Shown here piece after piece: positions 1 through 7,565 of a stretch of 18,942 nucleotides of DNA. The notes beneath the pieces are model-generated. The model saw only the letters and a list, made by a program, of their open reading frames with translations, had not been told where the DNA came from and made no database searches. Source of the stretch: an uncultured Bacilli bacterium (GTDB taxonomy: Bacteria > Bacillota_I > Bacilli_A > RFN20 > CAG-288); assembly GCA_948525355.1 (NCBI GenBank), contig CAOSOP010000011.1, positions 1 to 18,942 on the forward strand, written 5' to 3'. Both the position numbers and the translations under genes were made by a program. Position 1 is the stretch's first letter. The number at the start of each line of letters is the position of its first letter.

Positions 1-120
1 TTCCTCTTCCTGTGAATTCGTATCTAATTGGCGCACCCCCACTTCCTATTCCGCCACCTTCGCTCGTCCCTGACGGGTCTCGCTCGGTGGTGTAGGCAGT
101 GGTTAGGGTGAGTAAACGCT
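1..120. other. GC-rich edge block, structured RNA end or partial ORF
   Basis: This stretch is about 56% G+C by my count, far above the rest of the window. It folds on paper into nested stems: 34-38 with 106-110, 52-58 with 86-92, and 68-70 with 75-77 around a TGAC loop. That would suit the 3' part of a structured RNA. Alternatively, plus frame 3 is open from the window edge to a TAG at 93-95 and encodes a proline-rich tail ending PDGSRSVV, which could be the C-terminus of a gene cut by the edge. The minus strand also has a glycine-rich open frame here without a start codon. I do not recognise an RNA family (not RNase P, SRP, tmRNA, 5S or tRNA by their core motifs). Confidence 0.3.
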
Positions 121-158
121 TATTTTCCGCTAGTTTTTATATATTTTAATAATAAATG

Positions 159-186
159 TTGCTAAAATAAAATTATATGGTAAAAT
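159..186 (+). promoter_or_regulatory. Possible promoter of the membrane protein gene
   Basis: A TTGCTA hexamer (159-164) and a TAAAAT hexamer (181-186) are separated by 16 bases, 66 bases before the start codon at 252. The region is very AT-rich, so chance matches are likely. Confidence 0.35.
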
Positions 187-251
187 AAAAGTGGTAAATA
201 TTTTAATGTATATAATTACATATATTTATTAATAAAGGAGGATATATTACT

Positions 252-734
252 ATGTCTACATTGATCAGAAAGAAAAAAGGTAATCTAGTATTAGCAATCT
301 TAATGTTTTTAATAGCACTAAGTAGTTTTATAGCTGGAATGTTCATCGGACCGATAAGCATGGAAATTCTTGGAGTTAAAATTGAAGCAACAATGGGTCA
401 ATTAGCACTCGGTCAGGCTTTTGGTTTTGATACCTGGGATACATTCGTAAAAACATTTTCTATTGAAAATATAAACTGGTTCTATCTAATCTCTTGGATT
501 GCTCCAGTTATAACTTCATTATTAGCTCTTATTTTAAGAAGATATCGTCTAGTCAACCTTTTGAATTTTGTTTTCTTTGGATTAGCAACTGCAACATTTA
601 TTTTCGGATTATTCCCATCAGATAACTTCATCGAGTCTTTAAAGAATACAATAGCTTCATCATATATTGCAATCATCGGTATTCAATTTGTTGGATCTAT
701 TCTTGCATTTGTTAACACTGAACTCTGCAGATAA
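252..734 (+). CDS. Small four-helix membrane protein, function unknown
   Basis: A 160-residue protein I do not recognise. It shows four hydrophobic segments, at about residues 13-38, 74-96, 100-121 and 130-153, with a polar loop of about 35 residues (40-73) between the first and second. There are no catalytic motifs. The start is well supported by AAGGAGG (235-241), ten bases before ATG. It is an isolated transcription unit: a possible promoter lies at 159-186 and a strong terminator follows directly at 744-768. The gene is therefore expressed alone, and its neighbours say little about its role. The last helix is followed by only about six residues, so there is no soluble C-terminal domain. 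A small integral membrane protein is certain; anything more specific would be a guess. Confidence 0.8.
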   Translation: MSTLIRKKKGNLVLAILMFLIALSSFIAGMFIGPISMEILGVKIEATMGQLALGQAFGFDTWDTFVKTFSIENINWFYLISWIAPVITSLLALILRRYRLVNLLNFVFFGLATATFIFGLFPSDNFIESLKNTIASSYIAIIGIQFVGSILAFVNTELCR

Positions 735-743
735 TAAATCATT

Positions 744-768
744 AAAGCGGTAGAAATACCGCTTTTTT
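744..768 (+). terminator. Intrinsic terminator of the membrane protein gene
   Basis: A perfect nine-base stem (744-752 with 757-765) closes a GAAA tetraloop and runs into six T residues (763-768). It starts nine bases after the stop codon at 734. Confidence 0.9.
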
Positions 769-800
769 ATTTATAGCAAATTAATTAATAATCATATTTC

Positions 801-828
801 TTGATTATAATATTATTAGATATATAAT
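801..828 (+). promoter_or_regulatory. Promoter of the NifU-like gene
   Basis: TTGATT (801-806) and a perfect TATAAT (823-828) are separated by 16 bases, placing transcription start about 30 bases before the ATG at 866. It lies just after the upstream terminator, as expected for an independent unit. Confidence 0.6.
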
Positions 829-865
829 ATTTATTGTTAGTTTTAAACAAAGCGAGGATTACAAT

Positions 866-1105
866 ATGGACACAGAAATTATCGAACAAATAAACGAAGT
901 ACTAAAAAAAATAAGACCATTCCTTAAGCGTGATGGTGGTGATGTTGAATTCAAAAGTTACGATGAAGAATCGCATACTGTTTATATTACACTTACTGGT
1001 GCCTGTATTGGATGCACTATGATTGATGATACATTGCACTTAGGAATTGAAGCAATAATGATTGAAGAGGTTCCTGGAGTTCTTGCTGTCAAACTTGCTG
1101 AATAA
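866..1105 (+). CDS. NifU C-terminal-domain Fe-S scaffold/carrier protein
   Basis: A 79-residue protein consisting only of the NifU C-terminal (Nfu) domain. Proteins of this family hold a labile iron-sulfur cluster at a CxxC pair and pass it to apo-proteins in the cytoplasm. The pair is visible as C47-I-G-C50, in the usual setting TGACIGC, after the family's N-terminal helix (residues 1-20) and the RDGGDVEF strand (22-29). The length matches stand-alone Nfu proteins of low-GC Gram-positive bacteria. The start has a GAGG site about eight bases upstream. The gene is monocistronic, between its own promoter and a shared terminator, with no suf genes in the window. The domain assignment is firm; the client proteins are unknown. 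Confidence 0.92.
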   Translation: MDTEIIEQINEVLKKIRPFLKRDGGDVEFKSYDEESHTVYITLTGACIGCTMIDDTLHLGIEAIMIEEVPGVLAVKLAE

Positions 1106-1120
1106 TTTAAATGTTGCATT

Positions 1121-1157
1121 AAAAAACGAAGATACTGTTAATTTATCTTCGTTTTTT
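1121..1157. terminator. Bidirectional terminator between converging genes
   Basis: A perfect 14-base stem (1121-1134 with 1144-1157) closes a nine-base loop. Six A residues open the stem and six T residues close it, so both strands give a hairpin followed by a U tract. It serves the NifU-like gene (stop at 1105, plus) and the methyltransferase gene (stop at 1160, minus). Confidence 0.9.
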
Positions 1158-1159
1158 GT

Positions 1160-1693
1160 TTACATTGCTGTGCTCTTTTTTGGAATATAAAGCTTATCGC
1201 TATAACTCTTCTCAATTTTTAAAAGTTCAATTTTTTTATTAATTCCTCCAGCATAGCCAGTCAAATTTCCATTACTTCCAATAACTCTATGACATGGAAC
1301 AATGATAGATATTTCATTACGTCCTACAGCACCGCCAACAGCTTGAGCAGACATTCTTTTTATTCCCCTTCGTTTAGCTAAAATGTGTGCTATATCACCG
1401 TAAGTCATTGTTTTTCCATAAGGAATCGTGCAAAGAATTTGCCACACTTCATTTTGAAAGTCAGTTCCTTTAAAGTGAAGTGGTATTTTAATATCAGGTT
1501 CTTCTCCACTAAAATACATGTCCAGCCATCTTTTGGCACCCTTTATTATATCTATTTCCTTCTCTTCAGTTTCTTCATCTAAATATAAATCAAAATATTC
1601 TTGACCTACAAGCCATACGCCAGTTAGTCCTTCATCATCAGCTGATATTAAAACCTCTCCTAATGGAGAGTTATACTTGCTTGTATACTGCAT
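1160..1693 (-). CDS. ogt: Methylated-DNA--protein-cysteine methyltransferase
   Basis: A 177-residue DNA-repair protein that moves the alkyl group from O6-alkylguanine in DNA onto its own cysteine in a single-use reaction. The active site is I131-V-P-C134-H-R-V-I-G, followed by the family's LTGYAGG stretch (144-150). The N-terminal part (residues 1-70) has the usual strand-rich fold and the C-terminal half the helix-turn-helix DNA-binding core. At the position of the human arginine finger (R128) this protein has glutamine (Q117 in SAQAVGG), a variant I believe is common in Clostridia-type relatives rather than a defect. AGAGGTG lies seven bases before ATG. The protein extends about 16 residues past the usual end of the domain with a basic tail. 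It stands alone, convergent with the NifU-like gene. Confidence 0.95.
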   Translation of the reverse strand: MQYTSKYNSPLGEVLISADDEGLTGVWLVGQEYFDLYLDEETEEKEIDIIKGAKRWLDMYFSGEEPDIKIPLHFKGTDFQNEVWQILCTIPYGKTMTYGDIAHILAKRRGIKRMSAQAVGGAVGRNEISIIVPCHRVIGSNGNLTGYAGGINKKIELLKIEKSYSDKLYIPKKSTAM

Positions 1694-1793
1694 TTAAACA
1701 CCTCTTTATTTTCTATAATTTATTTTACACTACTTTCATACTTCTCTCTATATTTTTGATTTATACATTTATGATAAATAAATCTTTTAAATT

Positions 1794-1839
1794 AAAAAGA
1801 GCAGCAGTGAATGACTATAATTCTTTTGCCGCTCTTTTT
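1794..1839 (-). terminator. Terminator of the 5'-nucleotidase gene
   Basis: Arms 1794-1806 and 1827-1839 pair over 13 positions with a 20-base loop. The single imperfect position is G-U in the minus-strand RNA but A-C in the plus-strand RNA, so the hairpin is better on the minus strand. It starts 24 bases beyond the stop codon at 1863 and ends in five U residues. Confidence 0.75.
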
Positions 1840-1862
1840 TCATATACTTTCTTTAATTCATC

Positions 1863-3431
1863 TTAAAAAGGGTAATTTTTAATATCTATGCTCTTTAATT
1901 CTTTAAACTGTTCGCTTAACATATCTCTAGCATAAATATTCTTAGGACCGATAACTTTTCCGCCAGTAGGATCATATAACGCTCTATAGTTTGGATTAGT
2001 AGTAAGATAATCTACTGTTACAACATTATAGGATTCATTCAAGGAAAAACTTGTGCCATCAACAAGTTTGTTAGTTGTGAAATCAACTCCATAATAGAAA
2101 TGATTTTGAATAGCCGACTGCAAAACACTTCCTTTGACAGTGACATAGCGTATTTCATTTTCAAAAGGTGCCATCTGATATACATCGTTATATGTCATTT
2201 TACATACCTTAGTATCACATCTAAAGTCAGCTCTAAGACCACCTTTATTATAAACACCTATGATGTTTTTAAGACCATACTTTTTAGCATAATCATACAT
2301 TGATTCTGTAACTAATCTGCTTAAGCTTCCAGCACCAACACCATTATCATATCTAGTAAAGCTTCCGTTAGTTGTTAATACTTCTTCATTTAAAACTACA
2401 TCCACTTTAGAGTGCCAGGCGTTTAATAATGATTGCATATCACTAGAAAGTTTTGTATTAGAGATTTCACTTTGTGAGAATTCTCTTACATCATAGCTAT
2501 ATACCATATTTGTTTCATCAAACACAAGTTTAGTATAGGCCTGACTATTAGCACGAGCTTCAAGAACAGGTTTTCCATTAACTGTATCAATTATCTTCGC
2601 GTGCGTATGTCCAAGAAGAGCTGCACTAATATCTGAGCTTTCCATTATTTCTGTAACATTTGTCGTAAGTCCTTGATGTGTTAAAAACAACACGATATCT
2701 GCGCCAGCATTCTTCAATTCTTTAGCATAATTAATTGTTAACTCCTTATCATCAACAATATTATAATCAAGCAGTTTGTTATACATGATAGATGAATCAA
2801 TTCCATATTCAATAGAACCAACTATTCCAACCTTATAACCACCACGCTCAATCATTGTATATGGCTTAACATCATCGATAAGCTTTCCTGTTTCTTTATA
2901 ATAAATATTATTGGCTAAAACGTCGAAATCTGCTTTTTCTTTAAGAATGCCAAGCATTTTATCAAGACCCCAGTCAAATTCATGGTTTCCTATTGCCATT
3001 GCATCAAACGGAAATGAATTCATTACACTGAGCATTGCTGCACCTTCAGTTAGATTAGATAAGCCTGTACCCTGAAACATATCACCTGCTGAAAGAATGA
3101 TGCTATAATCAGGATCATAATCACTATCAGCACAGACAAATTCTCTGATTTTGGAAAGTCCTGCTTGATAATCTAATGGGCTCTCTTCAATTACACCATG
3201 AGTATCATTAACCGAATAAACGACAAGTTTTTTTGCTCGATCATTTTTTCCTGTTCTTTTTTTACATGGAGAAACACTATCAACACTTCCACCACCTATA
3301 CTTGTATCAGGCGTAGATGGAGATGAATTATTTGGTGATGAATTTGGTGATGTTGAATTATTTATATTGCAGCTCGAAACAACGAACAAGGAAGAAAAAA
3401 GAACTGCACAAAGTTTAATCATTTTTTTCAT
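1863..3431 (-). CDS. 5'-nucleotidase/metallophosphatase lipoprotein
   Basis: A 522-residue surface lipoprotein of the UshA/YhcR 5'-nucleotidase family, which removes phosphate from nucleotides outside the membrane using two metal ions. The signal peptide ends in lipobox V-S-S-C21. A flexible Ser/Asn/Pro-rich tether (about 22-57) follows. The metallophosphatase domain carries N75-D-T-H78, G116-D117, GNHEFD (148-153), H252 and GHTH (274-277). The C-terminal nucleotide-binding domain (about 345-500) shows NKGGLR (395-400) and the PFEN turn (422-425). All metal ligands are present, so it should be active. AGAGG precedes the ATG. It lies 45 bases after the permease gene, but an intrinsic terminator fills that gap. 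Its context beside a nuclease and an importer suggests nucleotide salvage; the exact substrate is not shown. Confidence 0.93.
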   Translation of the reverse strand: MKKMIKLCAVLFSSLFVVSSCNINNSTSPNSSPNNSSPSTPDTSIGGGSVDSVSPCKKRTGKNDRAKKLVVYSVNDTHGVIEESPLDYQAGLSKIREFVCADSDYDPDYSIILSAGDMFQGTGLSNLTEGAAMLSVMNSFPFDAMAIGNHEFDWGLDKMLGILKEKADFDVLANNIYYKETGKLIDDVKPYTMIERGGYKVGIVGSIEYGIDSSIMYNKLLDYNIVDDKELTINYAKELKNAGADIVLFLTHQGLTTNVTEIMESSDISAALLGHTHAKIIDTVNGKPVLEARANSQAYTKLVFDETNMVYSYDVREFSQSEISNTKLSSDMQSLLNAWHSKVDVVLNEEVLTTNGSFTRYDNGVGAGSLSRLVTESMYDYAKKYGLKNIIGVYNKGGLRADFRCDTKVCKMTYNDVYQMAPFENEIRYVTVKGSVLQSAIQNHFYYGVDFTTNKLVDGTSFSLNESYNVVTVDYLTTNPNYRALYDPTGGKVIGPKNIYARDMLSEQFKELKSIDIKNYPF

Positions 3432-3449
3432 ATATAACCTCTATTTTAA

Positions 3450-3473
3450 AAAAGCCGTGTCGCCACGGCTTTT
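3450..3473 (-). terminator. Intrinsic terminator after the permease genes
   Basis: A perfect ten-base stem (3450-3459 with 3464-3473) with a four-base loop is followed by six T residues on the minus strand. It starts only four bases after the permease stop codon and ends about 19 bases before the 5'-nucleotidase ATG. It could therefore act as a terminator or as an attenuator between the two genes. Confidence 0.88.
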
Positions 3474-3476
3474 CTA

Positions 3477-4511
3477 TTAACCTTTAGTACCTGATCTACT
3501 AACGCCTGCAATGATTTGTTTTCTTAATAATAAGTAAACAATGAACATTGGCAAGATTGTAATAACAGATGCAGCCATAATATAGTTAGGTGCGCTATAA
3601 ACATCAGTAGCAGATGCAGCAGCTGTATAATCGTAAAGACCAACTGATAAGACTTGAATTGTTGGATCTGTGACGATTAAGCTTGGCCACAAGAATGAGT
3701 TCCATGATGCAATAGCATTTAAGACTGAAACTGTTGCTAAAGTATTGGTAGACATTGGAACCATAACTCTCCACAAGAACTTCCAGTCACCACATCCATC
3801 AACTCGAGCTGCTTTATAAAGTGAGTCTGGAATTGATGTAAACAGTTGAACAAGAAGGAAGATGTAGAAGACCGATGAAATAAATGGTGCGATGATACCT
3901 GCATATGAGTTCTGCCAACCTAACTTATTCATTGTGACTAAGTTTTGAATGGTCAAGATTTCACCAGGAAGCATCATTGTAATTAATAATGCGCCAAATA
4001 TCTTGCTACGTCCAACGAATTTTAACTTTGCAATTGCATATGCTGCAAGTATTGTTGTTAAGACTGTTAAGACAGTATTAATAACAACGGTGATGATGGT
4101 ATTGGTAAACCACATACCTAAGTTCAATGCTTTATTACCTTGAGTGATAATAGGAGCTGGTTGATTAACATAATCATTACCATTGAACTTAATGATTTGT
4201 AAATTCCATGCATGGAGGAAGTTTTCAAACTGCCAGTCAACACCGAAGTAAACAGGCATACCAGCCTGTAACTTTTGTGCTGGGTTTAAAGCAGTTGCAA
4301 GCATCCAGTAGAATGGGAATATCGTAATAAGAGCTCCAAAAGTCAAGAGCAAATAGATAATGACTTTAGAGAATATCTGCATCATAACCTGTGATACAAC
4401 TTTATCATCAGATTTATTGAATACTGATAATGTATCTTTGATGCGATATTTAAGTGGCTTTTTGATTCTATCAGCACGCTGTCTCTTACTGAAAATGATT
4501 TGCTGTGCCAT
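3477..4511 (-). CDS. CUT1-family ABC importer permease, MalG/UgpE type
   Basis: A 344-residue inner membrane subunit of a binding-protein-dependent importer. After a basic cytoplasmic N-terminus (1-45) come six hydrophobic segments, at about 48-75, 134-160, 170-186, 203-224, 257-285 and 309-330. The EAA loop that docks on the ATPase is at about 233-253 (YKAARVDGCGDWKFLWRVMV), and the protein ends with the family's RKQIIAGVSRSGTKG tail. It is the last gene of the ATPase-permease-permease unit. Its ATG overlaps the preceding stop codon by one base (TAATG), with AAGGAGG inside the upstream gene, so translation is likely coupled. The family imports sugars, glycerol phosphate and related solutes; the substrate cannot be read from the permease. 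Confidence 0.93.
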   Translation of the reverse strand: MAQQIIFSKRQRADRIKKPLKYRIKDTLSVFNKSDDKVVSQVMMQIFSKVIIYLLLTFGALITIFPFYWMLATALNPAQKLQAGMPVYFGVDWQFENFLHAWNLQIIKFNGNDYVNQPAPIITQGNKALNLGMWFTNTIITVVINTVLTVLTTILAAYAIAKLKFVGRSKIFGALLITMMLPGEILTIQNLVTMNKLGWQNSYAGIIAPFISSVFYIFLLVQLFTSIPDSLYKAARVDGCGDWKFLWRVMVPMSTNTLATVSVLNAIASWNSFLWPSLIVTDPTIQVLSVGLYDYTAAASATDVYSAPNYIMAASVITILPMFIVYLLLRKQIIAGVSRSGTKG

Positions 4512-6367
4512 TAGTTACCACCTCCTTGACGTGCAACCTTAGTCGCACTTGCTGTAGTTTTCTTTCCTTTAACCTTCTTAGCTTGAATTGGAGCATTCTT
4601 AGCTTTCTTACGATTCTTTAAGAACATTCTAATTCCGGTGAAGGAAATGATAATCATAAACAACAAGACACCAACCGCCGAGGCTTTATCGTACGCCGTC
4701 TTTGTTCCATCGATGTATTTAAACATGTAGAAGACGATTGTTTCAAATTTCGGGTCATTTAAGAACAGTGACTTTGTTGAAGTATAGGTCTTAAACGCAC
4801 CAATCATCGAAGTTGTTGTGATGAATAACATAATCGGAGCGAGTAATGGGAGTGTAATCTTTCTAAATGTTCTAAGTCTTGTCGAGCCATCGAGCTGAGC
4901 AGCTTGATAGACTTGTTTATCAATACCTTGTAATCCTGTTAAGAAGATAACAATCTTGAAGGCAAGACCATCCCAAATTGAATAGACAACAAATCCTATT
5001 AATTGTGGATAGGCTTGATATGCCCATTTTGAAACTCCGAAGAACTCAGTTCCATTACTTAATCCAAGGTATTCATATGAACCAACGATGAACATTGGGT
5101 CAGGTGATGCCAACCAGTTAGTGCTGGAATTGAATATCAAGTTCAAGACGCCGTTTTCACCAAGGATCAAGCGCCAAACTGATGTAACAGCTGTCATAGC
5201 TGTAACATATGGTAAGAAGTAAATCGTTTGATATAAGCCTTGGAGTTTTTTAATTGAATTCATCAAGACCGCAATGACAACTGATATACCAGTTGAAATT
5301 GGAACTGTAATCAAGACGATAACAACTGTAGTAATAAGTGAATGGTAGAAAGCAGGATCTTGAACCGTGGAAATGAACCAATCGAATGTAAGATTGTTTT
5401 CACGGAACTTGCTGTCTGTGAACACTCGAGAAACGAATGTTAAGAATGACCATTCGGTGAAGATAAAGTCTGTATTAAATCTAACAAATCCCATCAAAAT
5501 AGCATTTATCATTGGATAGAATGTAAATACTAACATTGGAAGGATTGCAGGAGTTAAATACAAGAATCCTTTGATATTAGCTGCTAATTCATTAGATCCA
5601 TCATCTGATTTTCTAAAGATAAATCTTGATAATAAACCAACAACACAGTCTAAGTAAACATAAACATAAATAACCAAGCATACTGCTGCAGGAATCATAA
5701 TAGCTTTCCAGAAGTCATCTTTGCCAATTGTACAAAGAAGTGGAATAGATATTGCGATGATTCCTTCAATAATAGCTGTTACTATAGGATATCTACGAGA
5801 AATATTAATCAGTTTTCTATATAAGTTATTAATTCCAAACGATGTTTGAATAAATCCGAATATACAAACTGCTAAACATGATAAGAAAGGTATCTTCTGT
5901 TTTTCAAAGAAAGAAATTGAATAATAAAGACCACTTTCTGTGTCATAAACATAAGGATCGAACATCAGTCCTAAAACTAGACAACAAATGCCAAATAGCG
6001 CTCCCCATATATAGAAGTTGAAGAAGCGATGTTTCTTACGTGTCCATATAGTCCAGTCTGTCCAGAATTCACCTAGACGGCTAAGGAAGACTAGTGGGTT
6101 AGCATTTTCTTTCCAGAAACGACCAAATGCACGAACTTTTCTTGTAAAGTTTGGAACGAAAGCTCCAAAGTTTGTATAGGTCTTAAAGCATTTAATTGCT
6201 GCATACTTAAATGACCTAGCCGTTTTAACTATGTAATTCTTTAAATTACGAAAGAAGTAACGGTCCTGAGTTCTTGATCTTGGAGCTATTTCTTCAACTG
6301 GTAATGAATACTCGTTTCCAGTAGTTTGCTCGGCTCCAAATATTAGCATTTGACCATCATCATTCAT
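4511..6367 (-). CDS. CUT1-family ABC importer permease, MalF/UgpA type, with N-terminal extension
   Basis: A 618-residue permease, about twice the usual 300. The conserved transporter part is residues about 265-585: a first helix at 267-295, a large outer loop (300-340), the core helices, and the EAA motif at about 488-508 (VYQAAQLDGSTRLRTFRKIT). In front lies an extension of about 260 residues. Residues 1-110 are mostly basic and polar with no clear helix pair, followed by four extra hydrophobic segments at about 116-137, 158-178, 193-214 and 222-247. Longer MalF-type permeases exist in E. coli and in mycoplasmas, but I do not recognise this extension. The C-terminus is lysine-rich. The start overlaps the ATPase gene by eight bases and has AGAGGT upstream. 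It pairs with the 3477-4511 permease. Confidence 0.92.
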   Translation of the reverse strand: MNDDGQMLIFGAEQTTGNEYSLPVEEIAPRSRTQDRYFFRNLKNYIVKTARSFKYAAIKCFKTYTNFGAFVPNFTRKVRAFGRFWKENANPLVFLSRLGEFWTDWTIWTRKKHRFFNFYIWGALFGICCLVLGLMFDPYVYDTESGLYYSISFFEKQKIPFLSCLAVCIFGFIQTSFGINNLYRKLINISRRYPIVTAIIEGIIAISIPLLCTIGKDDFWKAIMIPAAVCLVIYVYVYLDCVVGLLSRFIFRKSDDGSNELAANIKGFLYLTPAILPMLVFTFYPMINAILMGFVRFNTDFIFTEWSFLTFVSRVFTDSKFRENNLTFDWFISTVQDPAFYHSLITTVVIVLITVPISTGISVVIAVLMNSIKKLQGLYQTIYFLPYVTAMTAVTSVWRLILGENGVLNLIFNSSTNWLASPDPMFIVGSYEYLGLSNGTEFFGVSKWAYQAYPQLIGFVVYSIWDGLAFKIVIFLTGLQGIDKQVYQAAQLDGSTRLRTFRKITLPLLAPIMLFITTTSMIGAFKTYTSTKSLFLNDPKFETIVFYMFKYIDGTKTAYDKASAVGVLLFMIIISFTGIRMFLKNRKKAKNAPIQAKKVKGKKTTASATKVARQGGGN

Positions 6368-7421
6368 TTATAATTACCTCTGTTTCTCCATCGAAAACGT
6401 GAAGTGAACGATGACGGATTGCGATCAATACTTCATCTCCAGCCTTGATATCACCTTCGGAAATAACAATAGCTCTAACAGGTACACCACCCAAATTGAA
6501 GTGAAGTGTTGTATCTCTTCCCAAGATTTCGCAATAATCAATTTTGACTTTGAATGCACGTTTCTTATCTTCTTCGGTTTCAACAATCTTGAATCCTTCA
6601 GGACGAATACCGATATAAGCCTTTTCACAATCGCGAATCTTCTTTTCGGCAATTACCTGATCACCAACATAGACCTTTCCACCTTTAACACTACCTTCGA
6701 CAACGTTGATTGGTGGATTACCTAAGAACTTAGCAACGAATAAGTTTGCTGGATGGTTATACATATCTTGTGGTGAATCAGATTGTTGTAAAACACCATC
6801 TTTCATAACAATCAAACGGTCAGAAATCGACATAGCCTCTTCCTGGTCGTGTGTAACAAAGATGGTTGTAACCTTTGTAGCTTGTTGAATACGTCTAATT
6901 TCTTCACGCATTTCAATACGTAAACGAGCATCAAGGTTTGATAAAGGCTCATCTAATAAAAGAATTGTTGGATTCTTAACAAGTGCACGAGCGATTGCAA
7001 CACGTTGTTGCTGACCACCTGATAATTGTGCAGGTGTTCTCTTCAAGAGACCATCAATCTTACAAAGTTGAGCAGCCTTTAAAGCTCTCTTACGTGCTTC
7101 ATCTTTTGGAACACGTCTATTCTCTAGTGGGAATAAAATATTTTGTTCGACTGTCATATGAGCATAAAGAGCATAGTTTTGGAAAACTAAGCCAATACCA
7201 CGCTTTTCTGGTGGTAAACCGGAAACATCCTGCTCATTGAATAAGATTTTTCCGCTTGTAGGCTTATATAAACCAGCGAGGGCGAATAATGTCGTCGATT
7301 TACCACATCCTGATGGACCTAATAAACAGACCAATTCTCCTTCGGGAATATCTAAGTCTAATTGGTTGACGGCCACAACTTCTTTAAAAGCTACCGTCAT
7401 TTTGTCAAAGCGAATTTTCAT
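6360..7421 (-). CDS. CUT1-family ABC importer ATPase, MalK/UgpC/MsmK type
   Basis: A 353-residue cytoplasmic ATPase that powers the two permeases. The nucleotide-binding domain shows Walker A GPSGCGKST (35-43), the Q-loop at Q81, signature LSGGQQQR (133-140), Walker B TILLLDEP (152-159) and switch H191 in THDQEEAM. A regulatory OB/TOBE domain follows (about 235-350), as is typical of MalK-type subunits, some of which serve several sugar importers. GGAGG lies six bases before ATG. It is the first gene of its own unit: a terminator lies upstream at 7521-7548 and a CcpA-like palindrome at 7466-7479 sits between them. It ends in TGA, which supports the standard genetic code. Assignment to the family is firm. 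Confidence 0.96.
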   Translation of the reverse strand: MKIRFDKMTVAFKEVVAVNQLDLDIPEGELVCLLGPSGCGKSTTLFALAGLYKPTSGKILFNEQDVSGLPPEKRGIGLVFQNYALYAHMTVEQNILFPLENRRVPKDEARKRALKAAQLCKIDGLLKRTPAQLSGGQQQRVAIARALVKNPTILLLDEPLSNLDARLRIEMREEIRRIQQATKVTTIFVTHDQEEAMSISDRLIVMKDGVLQQSDSPQDMYNHPANLFVAKFLGNPPINVVEGSVKGGKVYVGDQVIAEKKIRDCEKAYIGIRPEGFKIVETEEDKKRAFKVKIDYCEILGRDTTLHFNLGGVPVRAIVISEGDIKAGDEVLIAIRHRSLHVFDGETEVIINE

Positions 7422-7465
7422 AAATCCTCCGTAACCTTTTAAGACTAATATGAGTTTATCATAAA

Positions 7466-7479
7466 TGTAAGCGTTTTAA
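7466..7479. promoter_or_regulatory. cre-like operator before the ATPase-permease unit
   Basis: TGTAAGCGTTTTAA matches the CcpA catabolite-response consensus TGWAARCGYTWNCW at all but one position on either strand. It lies 45 bases before the ATPase ATG. A TATGAT hexamer on the minus strand (7459-7464) immediately downstream could be the -10 box, although no good -35 box is seen. If so, a bound CcpA/LacI-type protein would block transcription. The regulator is not in the window. Confidence 0.5.
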
Positions 7480-7520
7480 AAGGTTTTTTATTAATTTTTT
7501 TTATTTACTTTATTTTTAAA

Positions 7521-7548
7521 AAAGGTGTGAGTTTTTGCTCACACCTTT
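7521..7548 (-). terminator. Terminator after the nuclease/OB-lipoprotein unit
   Basis: An 11-base perfect stem (7521-7531 with 7538-7548) with a six-base loop is followed on the minus strand by a T run. It starts 18 bases after the stop codon at 7566 and separates the surface-protein unit from the ATPase-permease unit. Confidence 0.9.
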
Positions 7549-7565
7549 AAAACTAGTAATTTAGA

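Noticed and set aside
1160..1693. Glutamine at the arginine-finger position as evidence of an inactive methyltransferase
   Set aside because: The PCHRV active site is intact and I believe this glutamine variant is common in related bacterial enzymes, so it is a subfamily trait.
6411..6725. Plus-strand open frame antisense to the ATPase
   Set aside because: It lies wholly within the regulatory domain of a well-conserved ATPase gene and lacks start signals.
4511..7421. TGA read as tryptophan (Mycoplasma code)
   Set aside because: The ATPase ends naturally at TGA, as do two genes near 12771-13030, and tryptophans in the conserved proteins I checked are encoded by TGG.
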